Assembly: GCA_024760905.1 (NCBI GenBank)
Contig: CM045733.1
Span: 33,937,501-34,001,500 of the forward strand
Direction of reading: 5' to 3'
Source: Plotosus lineatus
Lineage: Eukaryota; Chordata; Actinopteri; Siluriformes; Plotosidae
DNA length: 64,000 nucleotides
Shown: piece after piece, positions 23,091 to 33,751 of the stretch
Layout: each line of letters opens with the position of its first letter
Position numbering within the stretch: position 1 is the stretch's first letter
Made by a program: the position numbers and the translations under genes
Notes under the pieces: generated by a model
What the model was told of the DNA's origin: nothing
Database searches by the model: none
The model's input: the letters and a program-made list of their open reading frames with translations, nothing else

Positions 23091-23368
23091 CAGAGATCCC
23101 TCACTTTCAGCTGTTAATTGGGACCGAGATCTCCCCGTGATAACTGAAATCTGAAGTAGGATCAACCACCCCCTCCTGACGTATATGTACATGTATGTGT
23201 GTATATCAATACATATTCAATGCTATAAATGCTTATAATAACAAACATTAAACCATTTCCCCTTCCTTAATTTCTTTTTTTTTATATATATGTCAATGAA
23301 TTTTTTTTAAAAAAATCCGATGCACTGAAGCCGCATAAATTGAAGCGTGAAGTAGCACGGGATACCTG
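23091..23368. mobile_element. MITE-A, short complete copy
   Basis: Left end 'cagagatccctcactttcag' after TA (23089-23090); right end 'cacgggatacctg' before TA (23369-23370). The internal AC-rich and poly-T part is shortened relative to 16776-17393. Confidence 0.8.
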
Positions 23369-23810
23369 TATCTATATGTAAGTCTGAAATTAAAAGTTAC
23401 TAATATCTATACGAACGGAGAATGAATCCTGTCAGTGAGTGATCTGTACAGTATTAATATGATAAGCAGTAGAATGTAAATGTATAACAGTGGATGTTGT
23501 TGCTATATGGAGGACAGTACAGTTTTGTACAGTTTAGTGGCCACAGGTAGGAACAACTTCCTGTGTCGTTCAGTGGGGCATTTAGGTAATATCAGTCTCT
23601 CACTGGACCTGGTCCTGCAGCAGGTTGAGAAGCAGGTGGGAGGTATTGTTCAATATTGTCTTTATTTTGGACAGCATTCGACCCACTGACACTACCATCA
23701 GAGAGTCCAGTTCCACCCCTACAATGTTACTGGCCTTCTGGATCAGTTTGCTCAGTCTGTTAGCGACTGCAACCCTCAGCCTGCTGCCCTAGCATGCATG
23801 AGTATAGAGC

Positions 23811-26134
23811 AGGAGTGTCCAAACTTTTTTCACTGAGGGCCACATACATAAAAATACAGTCGGCCCCCTACTTACGAAATCCTCTGGGTACGAAAACTCC
23901 AGGTTACGAAAAACATTTTCCTAAATTTTCATCCTCTTTTTACGAAAACACCCTCTTTTTACAAAAAGCGCCAAACACGCCATTCAAAATTCAAACCATG
24001 CACGAGTTGCTCTCTCATTGGCTGTCTCCCAACATTCCGCCACGCTAGTCTCCCATTGGCCAGGAGGCAGCTGACCTGTACCCATAGTTCCTGTACCCAA
24101 ACTTCCTGTTTGTTACACGTGTGAGAGAGGAGCGTTGAACAGGAATGTTGGCTCATGAGTTCTTTTTGAGAGATCATTGCAGTGTTATATTTCGTTATCC
24201 ATCATGGACCCGGAAAATACTGAAAAGCGGAAATATAGTGACGGAGGAGATTATTTCAGAACAATATTGAAGCGTAAGGAGCAGGGAAACAGAGTGCTCC
24301 GTGGGACAAGACCTCCGATCTTGCAAGGAAGCAATATTGAATCAGGACCTCTGATCTTTCAAACAGGTACTGTAATTCCGCTTTAAATACAACATCCCGT
24401 CCATTTAATCACAATTTCTCCGTCCGCTCCGGGCCGCGTGTGGGCGGAGCCCGCATTCGGCAAAACACGACAGAGAGAGTTGTGTGTGTGTGAGAGAGAG
24501 AGAGACAGTGTGTGAGAGAGAGAGATAGAGAGAGACTCCGTACAGAGTCAGTCAGAGATGAAAGAAGGTGTTCTTTACTCTATTTCGAGAAAGCACATTG
24601 CAGCTTATTTATTTTTCGTTTTTAAGTTGTTTAATTCAGTAAATGTTGAAGAATGTGGCGCGCTCCGTTGAATGTGAGCAAAACGCCGCTCATCCGAACC
24701 TCCGATCCCTCAAGGATACAAGTTAAAGTTGAGTTTGGATCTCTGATCTGTCAAGCAGGGAATGTGCTTTGAATTCCCCGTCTTAAAACGCTCTGGCGTC
24801 CTGCTTGTGGGTGGAGCCCACATTCAGCGGAGCACATGTGTGTGTGAGAGAGAGAGTTAGTTGTGTGTGTATGTTCGTTAATAAAAAATGTTTAATAATG
24901 GTTTAAGATGTTAATAAAATGTTTAAATAGTTTAATAAATAATTTTCTTTTCACACATATTTCATGCACATTTCATACAAAATTGGTGCACTTTTATAAT
25001 TTTTAAAGGGTTTATGGGGTGGTCTTGGGAGCCTTGGAATGAATCAGGCGTTTTATATGTAAAATGCGCCTCTACTTACGAAACCTCCACGTTAGGAAAA
25101 GGGCGCTGGAACGGATTAATTTCGTAAGTAGGGGGCCGACTGTATAGGAGGGGCTGGGCAACTTACTAGAAATGAGGCATATATATAGCCTTAACTTTAT
25201 TGTTTTAAACTTAAAAAAAAAAATTAAAAGTGGTGAAATGTGTTATATTGTTGAATATAATTAAAGACAAAACTGCCTTCATCACAGCTTTCCATAAATT
25301 AAGCTTTATTGATTTATTCAGAAAAGGCTTCAGTATCTCATTCTCAGAACAGCAGTTTCAGATTTCTTCGAAGTCAGAAGACTCAGAGTACAGAGAAAGA
25401 ACAATAAAGTGGAAAATGAGAAGGGTACATTTCAAGCTTGATTTTTAAGTTATTAGGCTTAACAACACACTTATTAGCGTTCGTTGGTAATGGTTATCAA
25501 CATTAACAGACCGAACTGGACTTAGTAACAGGCGTGCATATCATTTTCGTAAATTATTCTGGTGAATATCAGCCGTGCTGGGTATGTAAAGCGTGTCATC
25601 CAGCTGCGGTGGCCACTCGTGCCTAAAATCGGTAAAAAATATCACTTGATCAAGAAGCAGATGTGACTAGCTGACTTTGCATGTGCACTCTGTGTTAACA
25701 AGAAAAATGTATAAAGTGGTGCGCAAAAGCAGGGTAATGACAGAATTGTTGTGCATGATTGATATTTGTCGCATGTGTACCTGCACATGCATGCTTATTA
25801 ACACCGAGGTACTGTGGAATATATATTTTTAGTAACCTAAAGTGGGAACGGCATTACTCTCAGTGGGAGCAAGAAATATTCACTCTCCCACCATGTTTGA
25901 AATCTTCTGCACGCACGTTCTGCCATGTTTACTAACTTGGGGTAAATTTCTTCTGTGATTGTCCTTTTTGTTGGAGCAACTGCGTGGATCCCCCAGTGCT
26001 CCCCCTGGTGTTAAAACTAAGAACTGCAATACACTCAGGCAAAAGTTGAAGTGCAGGCCATATTGTATTCTACTTATAAAATTTCTTGCAGGCCAATTAA
26101 AAATGAACTGCGGGCTGTAGTTTGGACACCCCTG
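23811..26134. mobile_element. hAT element inside the LINE
   Basis: TIRs 'caggagtgtccaaacttttt' (left) and 'gtagtttggacacccctg' (right) are the classic CAGGGGTGTCCAAACT hAT ends, followed internally by 'actgagggccacata'. Target duplication is 'gtatagag' (23803-23810) and 'atatagag' (26135-26142), 7 of 8 identical. About 1.0 kb of own sequence remains outside a nested pogo-3 insertion; no transposase domain recognised. Confidence 0.87.
23857..25142 (+). mobile_element. pogo-3 element with transposase N-terminal relic
   Basis: TIR CAGTCGGCCCCCTACTTACG at the left and its reverse complement at the right, flanked by TA (23855-23856, 25143-25144). An ATG at 24204 opens MDPENTEKRKYSDGGDYFRT then ILKRKEQGNR, a basic start such as Tigger/CENP-B-like transposases have, but the rest is missing. 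Upstream of the ATG is a CCAAT-box-rich block (24008-24062). Two diverged copies of a ~160-bp segment ('ctccgatc..', 'ggcggagccc') lie at about 24311 and 24699. Confidence 0.83.
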
Positions 26135-26847
26135 ATATAGAGGATAGTTCTGGCCACAACAAACTCCTAAAATATCCCAAGCAATGTCCAACAGATATTC
26201 AGTGACTTTATCCTCCTCAAAAAATAGAGATGTCTCTGGCATTCTTGTAAAGTGTGGAAGCGTTCCTAACCCAGTCCATTTATTGTCAATGTGAACGCCA
26301 AGGTATTTCTAATCCTCCACCATTTCAACATTGTCACCTGAATCAAAACAGGGATCACTGGTGGTTTTTATTTCCTAAAATCCACAATCAGTTCCTTGGT
26401 TTTTGTCACATTAAGCTGCAGGTGATTCTGCTCACACCATGTGATGAAGGAATCCACTGCAGCCTGAGATACAGTCTCACCACCTCCACTGATACATCCG
26501 ACGACAGCAGACTCATCAGAAAACTAGGTCTCTGTGTAGTAACTGAAATCCATTGTAGAGAAGGTGAAGAGTAAAGGGGAGAGGACAGTCTCTTGTGGTG
26601 TTTCGGTGTCGCAGACCACCGTGTCCGACATGCAATGCTGCAGCAGGCGCACATATTGTGGTCTTCTGGTCATGTCGTCCACAATCCAGGACACAAGAGA
26701 GGCGTCCACCTGCATAACTGTCAGCTTCTTACCCAGGAAGGTCGGCCTGGTGGTGTTGACTGAAATGAATAAGTTTTTATGCTCGCCGGCTAATCCAGGT
26801 GGGTGTAGACACAAACAGTTCGTCATGGATTTACATAAAATATACTA

Positions 26848-27485
26848 CAGTGGTACATTACCTTACGGTAGTCCCAGCAAACGAAAAATCCAGGTTACGA
26901 AAAACACTTTCCAAAATTTTTTCTCTGCATACGAAACAAGCTCTCCGTACGAAACGCGCCAAACGCACCATTCATACATTCATACGCGCCATTCAAACAA
27001 TGCACGAGCTGCTCTACATTGACTATCTCCCAACATCCCGCCCCGCTGGCCTCCCGTTGGCTCTCTCCCAACATCCCACCCCGTTGGCCTCCCATTGGCT
27101 AGGAGGGATGGTGCAGCTCCCTCCCATTGGCTATCTCCCAACATCCCGCCCCGTTGGCCTCCCATTGGCTAAGAGGGATGACGCAGCTCCCTTGAGCAGC
27201 AGCTTGTTTTGTGGAGTTTTTCGAGTGTGCTCATTGCAACTTTATTTTTTGGCTCAGGCTTTTAACCTTGCATAAACATTTGTAAGATTATAACTGCTAA
27301 GAAGACTTGGTCAACATGAAGTAAGTACCTTAAAAGGTATGCTTTTATAATTTTTAAAGGGTAGTATTGGGGCGCCTTGGAACGAATCACGCATTTTACA
27401 TGTAAAATGCAGTTCTACTTACGAAAAATCCAGGTTACAAAAAAGGCTCTGGAACGGATTAATTTCGTAAAGTGAGATACCACTG
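26848..27485. mobile_element. pogo-3-related MITE with CCAAT-box array
   Basis: Left end CAGTGGTACATTACCTTACG and right end 'cgtaaagtgagataccactg', flanked by TA (26846-26847, 27486-27487). Subterminal 'cgaaaaatccaggttacgaa' is shared with the pogo-3 elements. Inside, about 27013-27190, is a ~62-bp tandem repeat built of 'ttggcctcccattggct' and 'tctcccaacatcccgccccg'. Confidence 0.82.
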
Positions 27486-27617
27486 TACTTTATTTCAAGG
27501 GCAAGTTACATTTTGATCACATTAGAACAGAAAACCATTGACCATGTGTCCACTGAGAAAACATGAAGCTAACAACTACAAATAGGATTTCATCAGGTTT
27601 GTACATTATCCCCAGCT

Positions 27618-28416
27618 TATGATGTTTGCAGATGACATCGTGATCTGTAGTGAGAGCAGAGAACAAGTGCAGGAAAATCTCGAGAGGTGGAGGTATGCCC
27701 TGGAAAGGAGAGGAATGAAGGTTAGCCTCAGAAAATCAGAATACATGTGTGTGAATGAGAAGGACCCAGGAGGAACGGTGATGTTACAGGGAGCAGAGAT
27801 AACGAAGGTGGAGGATTTTAAGTACTTAGGCTCAACAATCCAGAGCAATGGAGAGTGTGGAAAAGAGGTGAAGAAGCATGTGCAGGCAGGCTGGAATGGT
27901 TGGAGAAAAGTATCCGGTGTGATGTGCGATAGGAGAGTGTCAGCAAGAATGAAGGGAAAAGTGTACAAGATGGTGGTGAGGCCAGCGATGTTGTATGGCT
28001 TAGAAACAGTGGCGCTGAGGAAAAGGCAGGAGGCAGAGCTGGAGGTAGCGGAGATGAAAATGTTGATGTTCTCTCTGGGAGTAACGAGGATGGATAGGAT
28101 CAGAAATGAGTATATCAGAGGGACAGCCCACGTAAGATGTTTTGGAGACAAAGTCAGAGAGGCTAGATTGAGATGGTTTGGACATGTACAGAGGAGGGAT
28201 AGTGAGTATATTGGCAGTAGGATGCTGAGGTTGGAACTACCAGGCAGAAGGCCTCGAGGAAGACCGAAGAAGAGATTTATGGATGTGGTGAAGGAAGACA
28301 TGAAGGTCGTTGGAGTCAGAAAAGAAGATGCGGAGGACAGGGTGAGGTGGAGGCGGATGATTTGCTGTGGCGACCCCTGAAGGGAGCAGCCGAAAGTAAA
28401 AGAAGAAGAAGAAGAA
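27618..28416 (+). mobile_element. RTE LINE, 5'-truncated, with 17-bp target duplication
   Basis: The last 799 bp of an RTE-type LINE, ending '..agcagccgaaagtaaaag' and (AAG)n. The perfect duplication 'gtacattatccccagct' flanks it (27601-27617 and 28417-28433). Truncation fell just before the RT catalytic motif C. It is the best-preserved RTE 3' end in the window and the reference for the SINE-1 type A tail. Confidence 0.93.
27619..28380 (+). CDS. RTE reverse transcriptase C-terminal half (open frame)
   Basis: 253 codons open to a natural stop. It starts MMFADDIVICSESREQVQEN, where FADD is RT catalytic motif C. It continues with WRYALERRGMKVSLRKSEYM, FKYLGSTIQSNGECGKEVKK, AMLYGLETVALRKRQE, then EARLRWFGHVQRRDSEYIGS and GRRPRGRPKKRFMDVVKEDM to RWRRMICCGDP. 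The order thumb - connection - basic C-terminus is the usual RTE layout. The 5' two-thirds (endonuclease and RT motifs A/B) are absent, so it cannot be active. The lack of stops implies a recent insertion. Confidence 0.88.
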   Translation: MMFADDIVICSESREQVQENLERWRYALERRGMKVSLRKSEYMCVNEKDPGGTVMLQGAEITKVEDFKYLGSTIQSNGECGKEVKKHVQAGWNGWRKVSGVMCDRRVSARMKGKVYKMVVRPAMLYGLETVALRKRQEAELEVAEMKMLMFSLGVTRMDRIRNEYIRGTAHVRCFGDKVREARLRWFGHVQRRDSEYIGSRMLRLELPGRRPRGRPKKRFMDVVKEDMKVVGVRKEDAEDRVRWRRMICCGDP

Positions 28417-28433
28417 GTACATTATCCCCAGCT

Positions 28434-29112
28434 GCACTGTGTCTGGGTTTCCAATGTCCAGTGAATAGCTTCTCATCTACGCTGTGGAGCTGTCCAGCTC
28501 ATTCAGAGTAATTCCAAGTCAGACTAAACTATCTCACTGATTTGGCAACACATGATACAATAAATACCCACAAGACAAACAGAAAATTAAGGGGAAAAGT
28601 TTTAAGAATTTAGGATATATGAGAAAATATGATCACGATTTAGATTTTTCTGGTGTTTAAGTCAGACTGTTTCAGGTGCTTTTAAACAAACAGTGATGTG
28701 CTCGCATGTCCTAACACCACTTTTTTTAAACAGATCATTCAGTGTTTTTCTGCCGTTTATGTATTTCAAAACATTTTACTCTTTCAGCTGGTGCAGCATG
28801 AACTCTCCCTTCATCAGTTAAAAAACACTTCTAGACATCGCTCTGTTTATGCTGCTTCTTTTGTTATTCCAAATTTAAATTCTGTGGAGAGAACCACAAA
28901 ACAAGTTGATCCCAATTAATCAGGATTACATGCAATAAAAAGCTGGACTATGAATTAGCTATCCAACAGTAGCAGCCCAACTTTGAGAAAGTCGATCAAG
29001 TGCGATTTCAGTCTGACTACCATGCTTACATATGCTTCAAAAGTCCACAGTTTAATCAGAATGACACAATAATTTGACTTTCTCTAACATACCGAGTGTG
29101 TGGGTGTGTGTA

Positions 29113-29150
<38 letters not shown>

Positions 29151-31137
29151 AGTGAGAGTGGAAAAGAGCCCCTGTGTGAATAAGTAAACTCTGTTACATG
29201 CAGGGGCCATGCTGTAAGTCGGCTCCTCCAGCAGTGGATCAAACGGGTGGCACACGTGTGAGCCAGACACCCACTGAGAGCCATTAACACACACAAACAC
29301 AATGGAGTGTTTGCTGTCTTTCACTGGTCCTCTCTGTCTCCCACTGACTTTATGGTAGACTGAAGGTAAAAAACATTTAGATAAAGATAAAAAAAAAAAA
29401 ATTAATTTGGAGGGAAAATGGTGTTCTGAGTCTTTTCGAAGTTCATATGAAGCCCTGTTAAAGAAAAATGAAATAGTCGTGCAAGATGTTAACAATTGTA
29501 CCACCCCAAAGGCAAGAAGAACGGCAGTACTAAACGCTTTGTCTCAAAGACCTCCTTGAGAACAAACACATGGCGTGCGTTTGAATCTGAGTGTTTACAC
29601 GAACATTACTAACCGCAGACTGCTATCAGAATCCTCCAGCTGTCATGTAAACACTGCACTATTACGCCACATTACCCAACCATCAGCCTAACAGTCACAA
29701 TATTAACACAAAGCATCAACCTGTCATCTGTCCATCAACCAGATAAACAAGTTTGCACCTCAGATACAATTATTGATGGTCTAAAAAAGGGTGACAGTCT
29801 GAAGGATGGGGAGTGGCCAGGAAAAAAACGTGTACCAGGCAACATTTCTCAGATGTACTGATCAAGAAAAAGCATATCAAGACTGGCATCAGGCTCTAAA
29901 TAAGCTTTTAATAGCACGCCTTAGCATTTCGGGATTGTACGTTTGTTTTTAAATGACAAATTAACAAGGTCAAGAATGCTGCAAGCTTAAATTCACAAAT
30001 TACCCAAAGCCTAATTTCACATTGTGTTTGTCTCCTTTATTTACTTCTTACAAGCTGCAGACCTGATTAACTGCAGACGCTCAATATAATGAATAGAGGC
30101 ATACAGATAAACTGACAGCTTTTCTTTCACTGTCCTAGTCTCATGTACTTCATTGAAATTAGTAACCAGTTATAAATCTGTTCCCCACAGAGAGTGACAT
30201 TCAAACTTGCCATTGGTGCTAAAATCTCCGCTGTGTAAAAAATTTAAGAAGAGAACTTCTTGTGGTTAAACAAACAAAACTTAATTTTTAGATCATCAAA
30301 ACTTCCATCACACTCAGCCATCAGCCACTGTTCTCAAAAAAATGGATGGACTCAGTAAGATCATATAAAATGTCATAGATACACAGCAGAAACCAATAAG
30401 GCGGCAGTCTCCATGGTTGCAGAGGACATTGGACCAAAACAACAACAAAAAGGTCACACTTGGTAAGAACTTAGTCACAGCAACACTAAAATCTAGCAGA
30501 CTTCAGTGGAGAAACACATGCATGGTGTGGACTTGTTGAACATGTATGTAGACACACAAATAGATGCAGAACAAATGAAAAAGTGAAGAACGTGACAGTG
30601 ACTTGTAGGACCTGAATGTGGCCAGCATGTAGTGAAATTTGAACACATTGGACGAAGTTTGATCACGTGGACAGTAAGATATTAGAGGGTTTGTGTTCAA
30701 CACGGTTTAAACCTGGCATGGAAATAAGGACTGCACGTTTGTCCACTTTGACCAGGCTTTGATTGTGTTCAGGGCACAGAGTGGTCTTCATCTGAGTGTG
30801 ATGGTTATTTCTCACAGTTTCTGTTAATCTGAAGTGCCAAAAATTAGAGGCAAACTGATAGTCTCATAGCATTTAATGAGTATTTCTCAGAGAACCATTT
30901 AGCTACACTTTTTAAAGAAACTGCATGAGTAGGAAGAAAATACTATCACCCTGATACATGGCAAATAATGCCATGCATAACATTTTGTCACAGACAACAA
31001 ATCTGCATTATAAAAAGACAAGTTTCTTTTTTCCCCATCTACAATGAACATCGTTGATTGCTCTAAAATGTGATTCTTGTGTTACGAGTGGAAACGATAG
31101 TTATTCGATTCAATCAGTATCAGTCATATACAAGTTA
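28434..31137. other. Intron 2 stretch, mostly unrecognised
   Basis: 2.7 kb with no supported exon or bounded transposon. It holds a (TG)n microsatellite at about 29110-29148. Open frames at 29052-29504 read partly through that repeat; the unique part (29190-29390) gives a plausible-looking but unrecognised peptide. This is one of the least repeat-rich parts of the window and a reasonable place to look for conserved non-coding elements. Confidence 0.5.
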
Positions 31138-31328
31138 CCATATTCAATGTGACGAGCGAGCAGGGCGGCTTAAAAAAAAAAAAAAAAAAAACTGGAGTGG
31201 GTGGGCACTTATTAAAATGTACCAGCGGAGTGGTACCTTTAGCTTTCCACTCCACTGGTAACATTTTAATAACCCCCACCCTCCCCCATTTTTTTAGGCG
31301 CCCTGGGCACTTATCACATCGAATATGG
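31138..31328. mobile_element. MITE-B, short complete copy (foldback)
   Basis: 191 bp with near-palindromic ends: 'ccatattcaatgtgacgagc' and 'cacttatcacatcgaatatgg' minus its last base, flanked by TA (31136-31137, 31329-31330). Inside, 'aaaatgtaccagcggagtgg' is followed by its inverted counterpart 'ccactccactggtaacattt', so the element folds along almost its whole length. Confidence 0.85.
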
Positions 31329-31849
31329 TAACTCAAATCTTTGATGTATGACATTGTACAAAATGAAAATACTGATGTGGTTTAAAGTCTACTTCTTTAT
31401 ATGCACAGGATCATCTGGTCTCATTTCCAAAACTGGTAGTAATTTAGAAATAATTAGATTATGCCAAGTTAGCCAACACAAACCACCATTCATTGTAAGG
31501 TCTGAATAAAATCTGAAACATTATGCACTTATTTCAGCATCCCAGACACACAAGCACAGCTGAAATAAGGTTTTATCAGCAACAGTTTCACAACACACTT
31601 CTCAAAATAAGAAGAAAGTGGATGTAAAGAAATAACAGATACTGCGGTATTTCCAGCAAAGATTTGGTACCCAGATATTCACTCGGGGTCCATTCAGACA
31701 CAAAAAAAAAATCTACCCGAGATATGCGCTACCAAGCAAAAAGTATCTTTCCAAAGTATCTCCATTCTGTAAACATCACTAAATATGAAACATGCCAAGC
31801 CTGAAGGCTTTTCTAACTGGCTAAATAAACAAACAACCAAATAAAAAGA
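31329..31849. other. Intron 2 stretch, nothing recognised
   Basis: AT-rich sequence with no gene or bounded repeat seen. Confidence 0.5.
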
Positions 31850-33751
31850 CTAAACTCCCCCTCTGCCCCCCTTCCCATTCCCCCCTCTCTTCACACGTCT
31901 CCAGACCAGCAGACACCTCCCCTCCCCAGGCCAACTTCACTTGACTGCTACAGCCCGACAGACACATCCCCCTCCCTCTGCAGCCCACCCCAGCCCCCCC
32001 CTCTCCCTCACATCAGACCAGGTGAAGAGACAGCTGAAGCGACTAAATCAGAGGAAATCTGAAGGACCAGATGGCATCAGACCCAGGCTTCTGATGACCT
32101 GCGCAGACCAGCTCTGTGAGGTACTATGCTACCTGTACAACCTGAGCCTCAGCCTGGAGAAGGTTCCCGTCCTGTGGAAGACCTCCTGTGTGGTTCCGGT
32201 TCCCAAAACAGCTCAAGCGAAGGAACCAGCCCACTACAGACCTGTCGCCCTGACCTCCCACCTTATGAAGACCATGGAAAGGCTCCTCCTCATACACCTC
32301 CGCTCTATGGTGAGCCCCACCCTGGATCCGCTGCAGTTTGCCTACAGGCCCAACATCGGGGTAGAAGACGCCGTCATCTACCTTCTGCAGCGGGCACTCA
32401 CCCACCTGGAAATCGCTGGCAGCGCTGTGAGGATCATGTTCTTTGACTTCTCCAGCGCCTTCAATACCATCAGGCCAGCGCTTCTGCGGGGGAAGCTGGA
32501 GGACATGGGAGTGGACTGGCATCTTGCTGCCTGGATCACCGACTACCTTACTAACCGTCCACAGTACGTGCGGCTGCGCAGCTGTAAGTCAAAGGTGGCA
32601 GTCTGCAGCACGGGGGCACCCCAGGGCACCGTCCTCTCACCCTTCCTTTTCAACATTTATACCTCGGACTTCAGCTATAGCACAGACAGCTGCCACCTCC
32701 AGAAGTTCTCGGACGACTCCGCCATCGTGGGCCGTGTGTCAGAGGGGAACGAGCTGGAGTACCGGTCGGTCATCGTTGACTTCGTGAACTGGTGTGAGCG
32801 CAATCACTTGTGCTTGAACATCAGGAAGACGAAGGAGATGGTGGTCGACTTCAGAAGAAGCACACTAACACACACACACACACACACACACTCACTAGTG
32901 AACGTCCAGGGACAGAACATTGAGATAGTGAACAGTTTCAAATACCTGGGCGTTCACCTTAACAATAAACTGGACTGGTCCCACAACACCAACGCCCTGT
33001 ACAAGAAGGGCCAGAGTCTCCTCTACATTCTGAGGAGACTCAGGTCCTTCGGAGTATGCAGACCTCTGCTCAGGACATTTTATGACTCTGTGGTAGCCTC
33101 TGCAATCCTCTACGCTGCCATCTGCTGGGCCCCGGGCAGCACAGAGCGGGACAGAGACTGAACAAGCTGGTCAGGAGGGCCAGCTCTGTCCTCGGCTGCC
33201 CACTGGACTCTGTGGAGGAGGTGAGTGAGAGGAGGATGGTAGCAAAGCTCACATCCATCTTGGTCAACAGCTCTCACCCACTGCACCAGACTGTAGAGAA
33301 GCTGAGTAGCTCCTTCAGTGGACGACTGAGACATCCTCAGTGCAGGAAGGAGCGCTACCGCAGGTCGTTCATTCCCACCGCTGTCAGACTGTACAACGCC
33401 ACTTTGTAACTCTCTGTGAAAATACCGGTTATGTGCAATAAAAACCCCACGCACTTTAATCAGCCACATCTACCCCACTGACTGTAAACCATATCAACCC
33501 ATCTACTCTGCACTCAGATACATTACACTTTAATATAGGCCAGTCTACAAAGTCGTTCCCTTCTTTTCTTTTATTGTTTATTAATTTATACTATTTATGT
33601 ATCTATTTATTTATTTACTTATTTACTTAATATATATGTATGTTTGTATTTGTATCTATTTTTGCACCCCCTACTGATGATACCTCAAGAGCCTGTAACA
33701 GTGAATTTCTCCATTGTGAGATTAATAAAGCTGTATCTTATCTTATCTTAC
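31850..33751 (+). mobile_element. Rex1/L2-like LINE, young, 5'-truncated
   Basis: A C-rich leader is followed by a long RT frame and a 3' region ending 'cctgtaacagtgaatttctc' 'cattgtgagattaataaagc' and the short tandem (TATCT)3. Fish Rex1/Maui-type LINEs end in the same way. The endonuclease is missing. Compared with the family relics at 15.2 and 23.4 kb this copy is much better preserved. Confidence 0.87.
31941..33161 (+). CDS. Rex1-like reverse transcriptase, nearly intact
   Basis: A 406-codon frame with RT motifs in order: SEGPDGIRPRLLMTCADQL, VVPVPKTAQAKEPAHYRPVA, MFFDFSSAFNTIRPALL (motif A), STGAPQGTVLSPFLFNIYTS (B), FSDDSAIVG (C; F-S-D-D as in relatives) and FKYLGVHLNNKLDWSHN. An in-frame (AC)n microsatellite at about 32865-32892 inserts a Thr-His run between FRRS and LVNVQG. 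Near 33150-33165 a single-base frameshift ends the frame early; the expected C-terminus (KLVRRASSVLGCPLDSVEEV, then SERRMVAKL, ending SFIPTAVRLYNATL) continues in another frame to about 33408. One frameshift plus 5' truncation make it inactive. Confidence 0.9.
   Translation: MTATARQTHPPPSAAHPSPPLSLTSDQVKRQLKRLNQRKSEGPDGIRPRLLMTCADQLCEVLCYLYNLSLSLEKVPVLWKTSCVVPVPKTAQAKEPAHYRPVALTSHLMKTMERLLLIHLRSMVSPTLDPLQFAYRPNIGVEDAVIYLLQRALTHLEIAGSAVRIMFFDFSSAFNTIRPALLRGKLEDMGVDWHLAAWITDYLTNRPQYVRLRSCKSKVAVCSTGAPQGTVLSPFLFNIYTSDFSYSTDSCHLQKFSDDSAIVGRVSEGNELEYRSVIVDFVNWCERNHLCLNIRKTKEMVVDFRRSTLTHTHTHTHSLVNVQGQNIEIVNSFKYLGVHLNNKLDWSHNTNALYKKGQSLLYILRRLRSFGVCRPLLRTFYDSVVASAILYAAICWAPGSTERDRD

Larger units (their letters stand above)
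23440..26820 (-). mobile_element. Rex1-like LINE (antisense), split by insertions
   Basis: Two antisense parts, 23440-23810 and 26143-26820, flank a hAT insertion. Minus-strand translation of the right part gives NTTRPTFLGKKLTVMQVDAS and MTRRPQYVRLLQHCMSDTVV, then PQETVLSPLLFTFSTMDFSY (RT motif B, GAPQGTVLSPFLF in the 31.9-kb copy). The left part encodes the C-terminal SNIVGVELDSLMVVS-type region. It is old: motif A and C are lost to substitutions and frameshifts. Confidence 0.8.

Noticed and set aside
22684..23192. Six overlapping open frames of 115-143 codons on both strands
   Set aside because: They translate the (CA)n/(TA)n satellite into Thr-His/Ile-Tyr/Cys-Val repeats; low-complexity artefact.
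29052..29504. 150-codon minus-strand frame
   Set aside because: A third of it is a (TG)n translation; the remainder shows no recognisable domain or exon borders.
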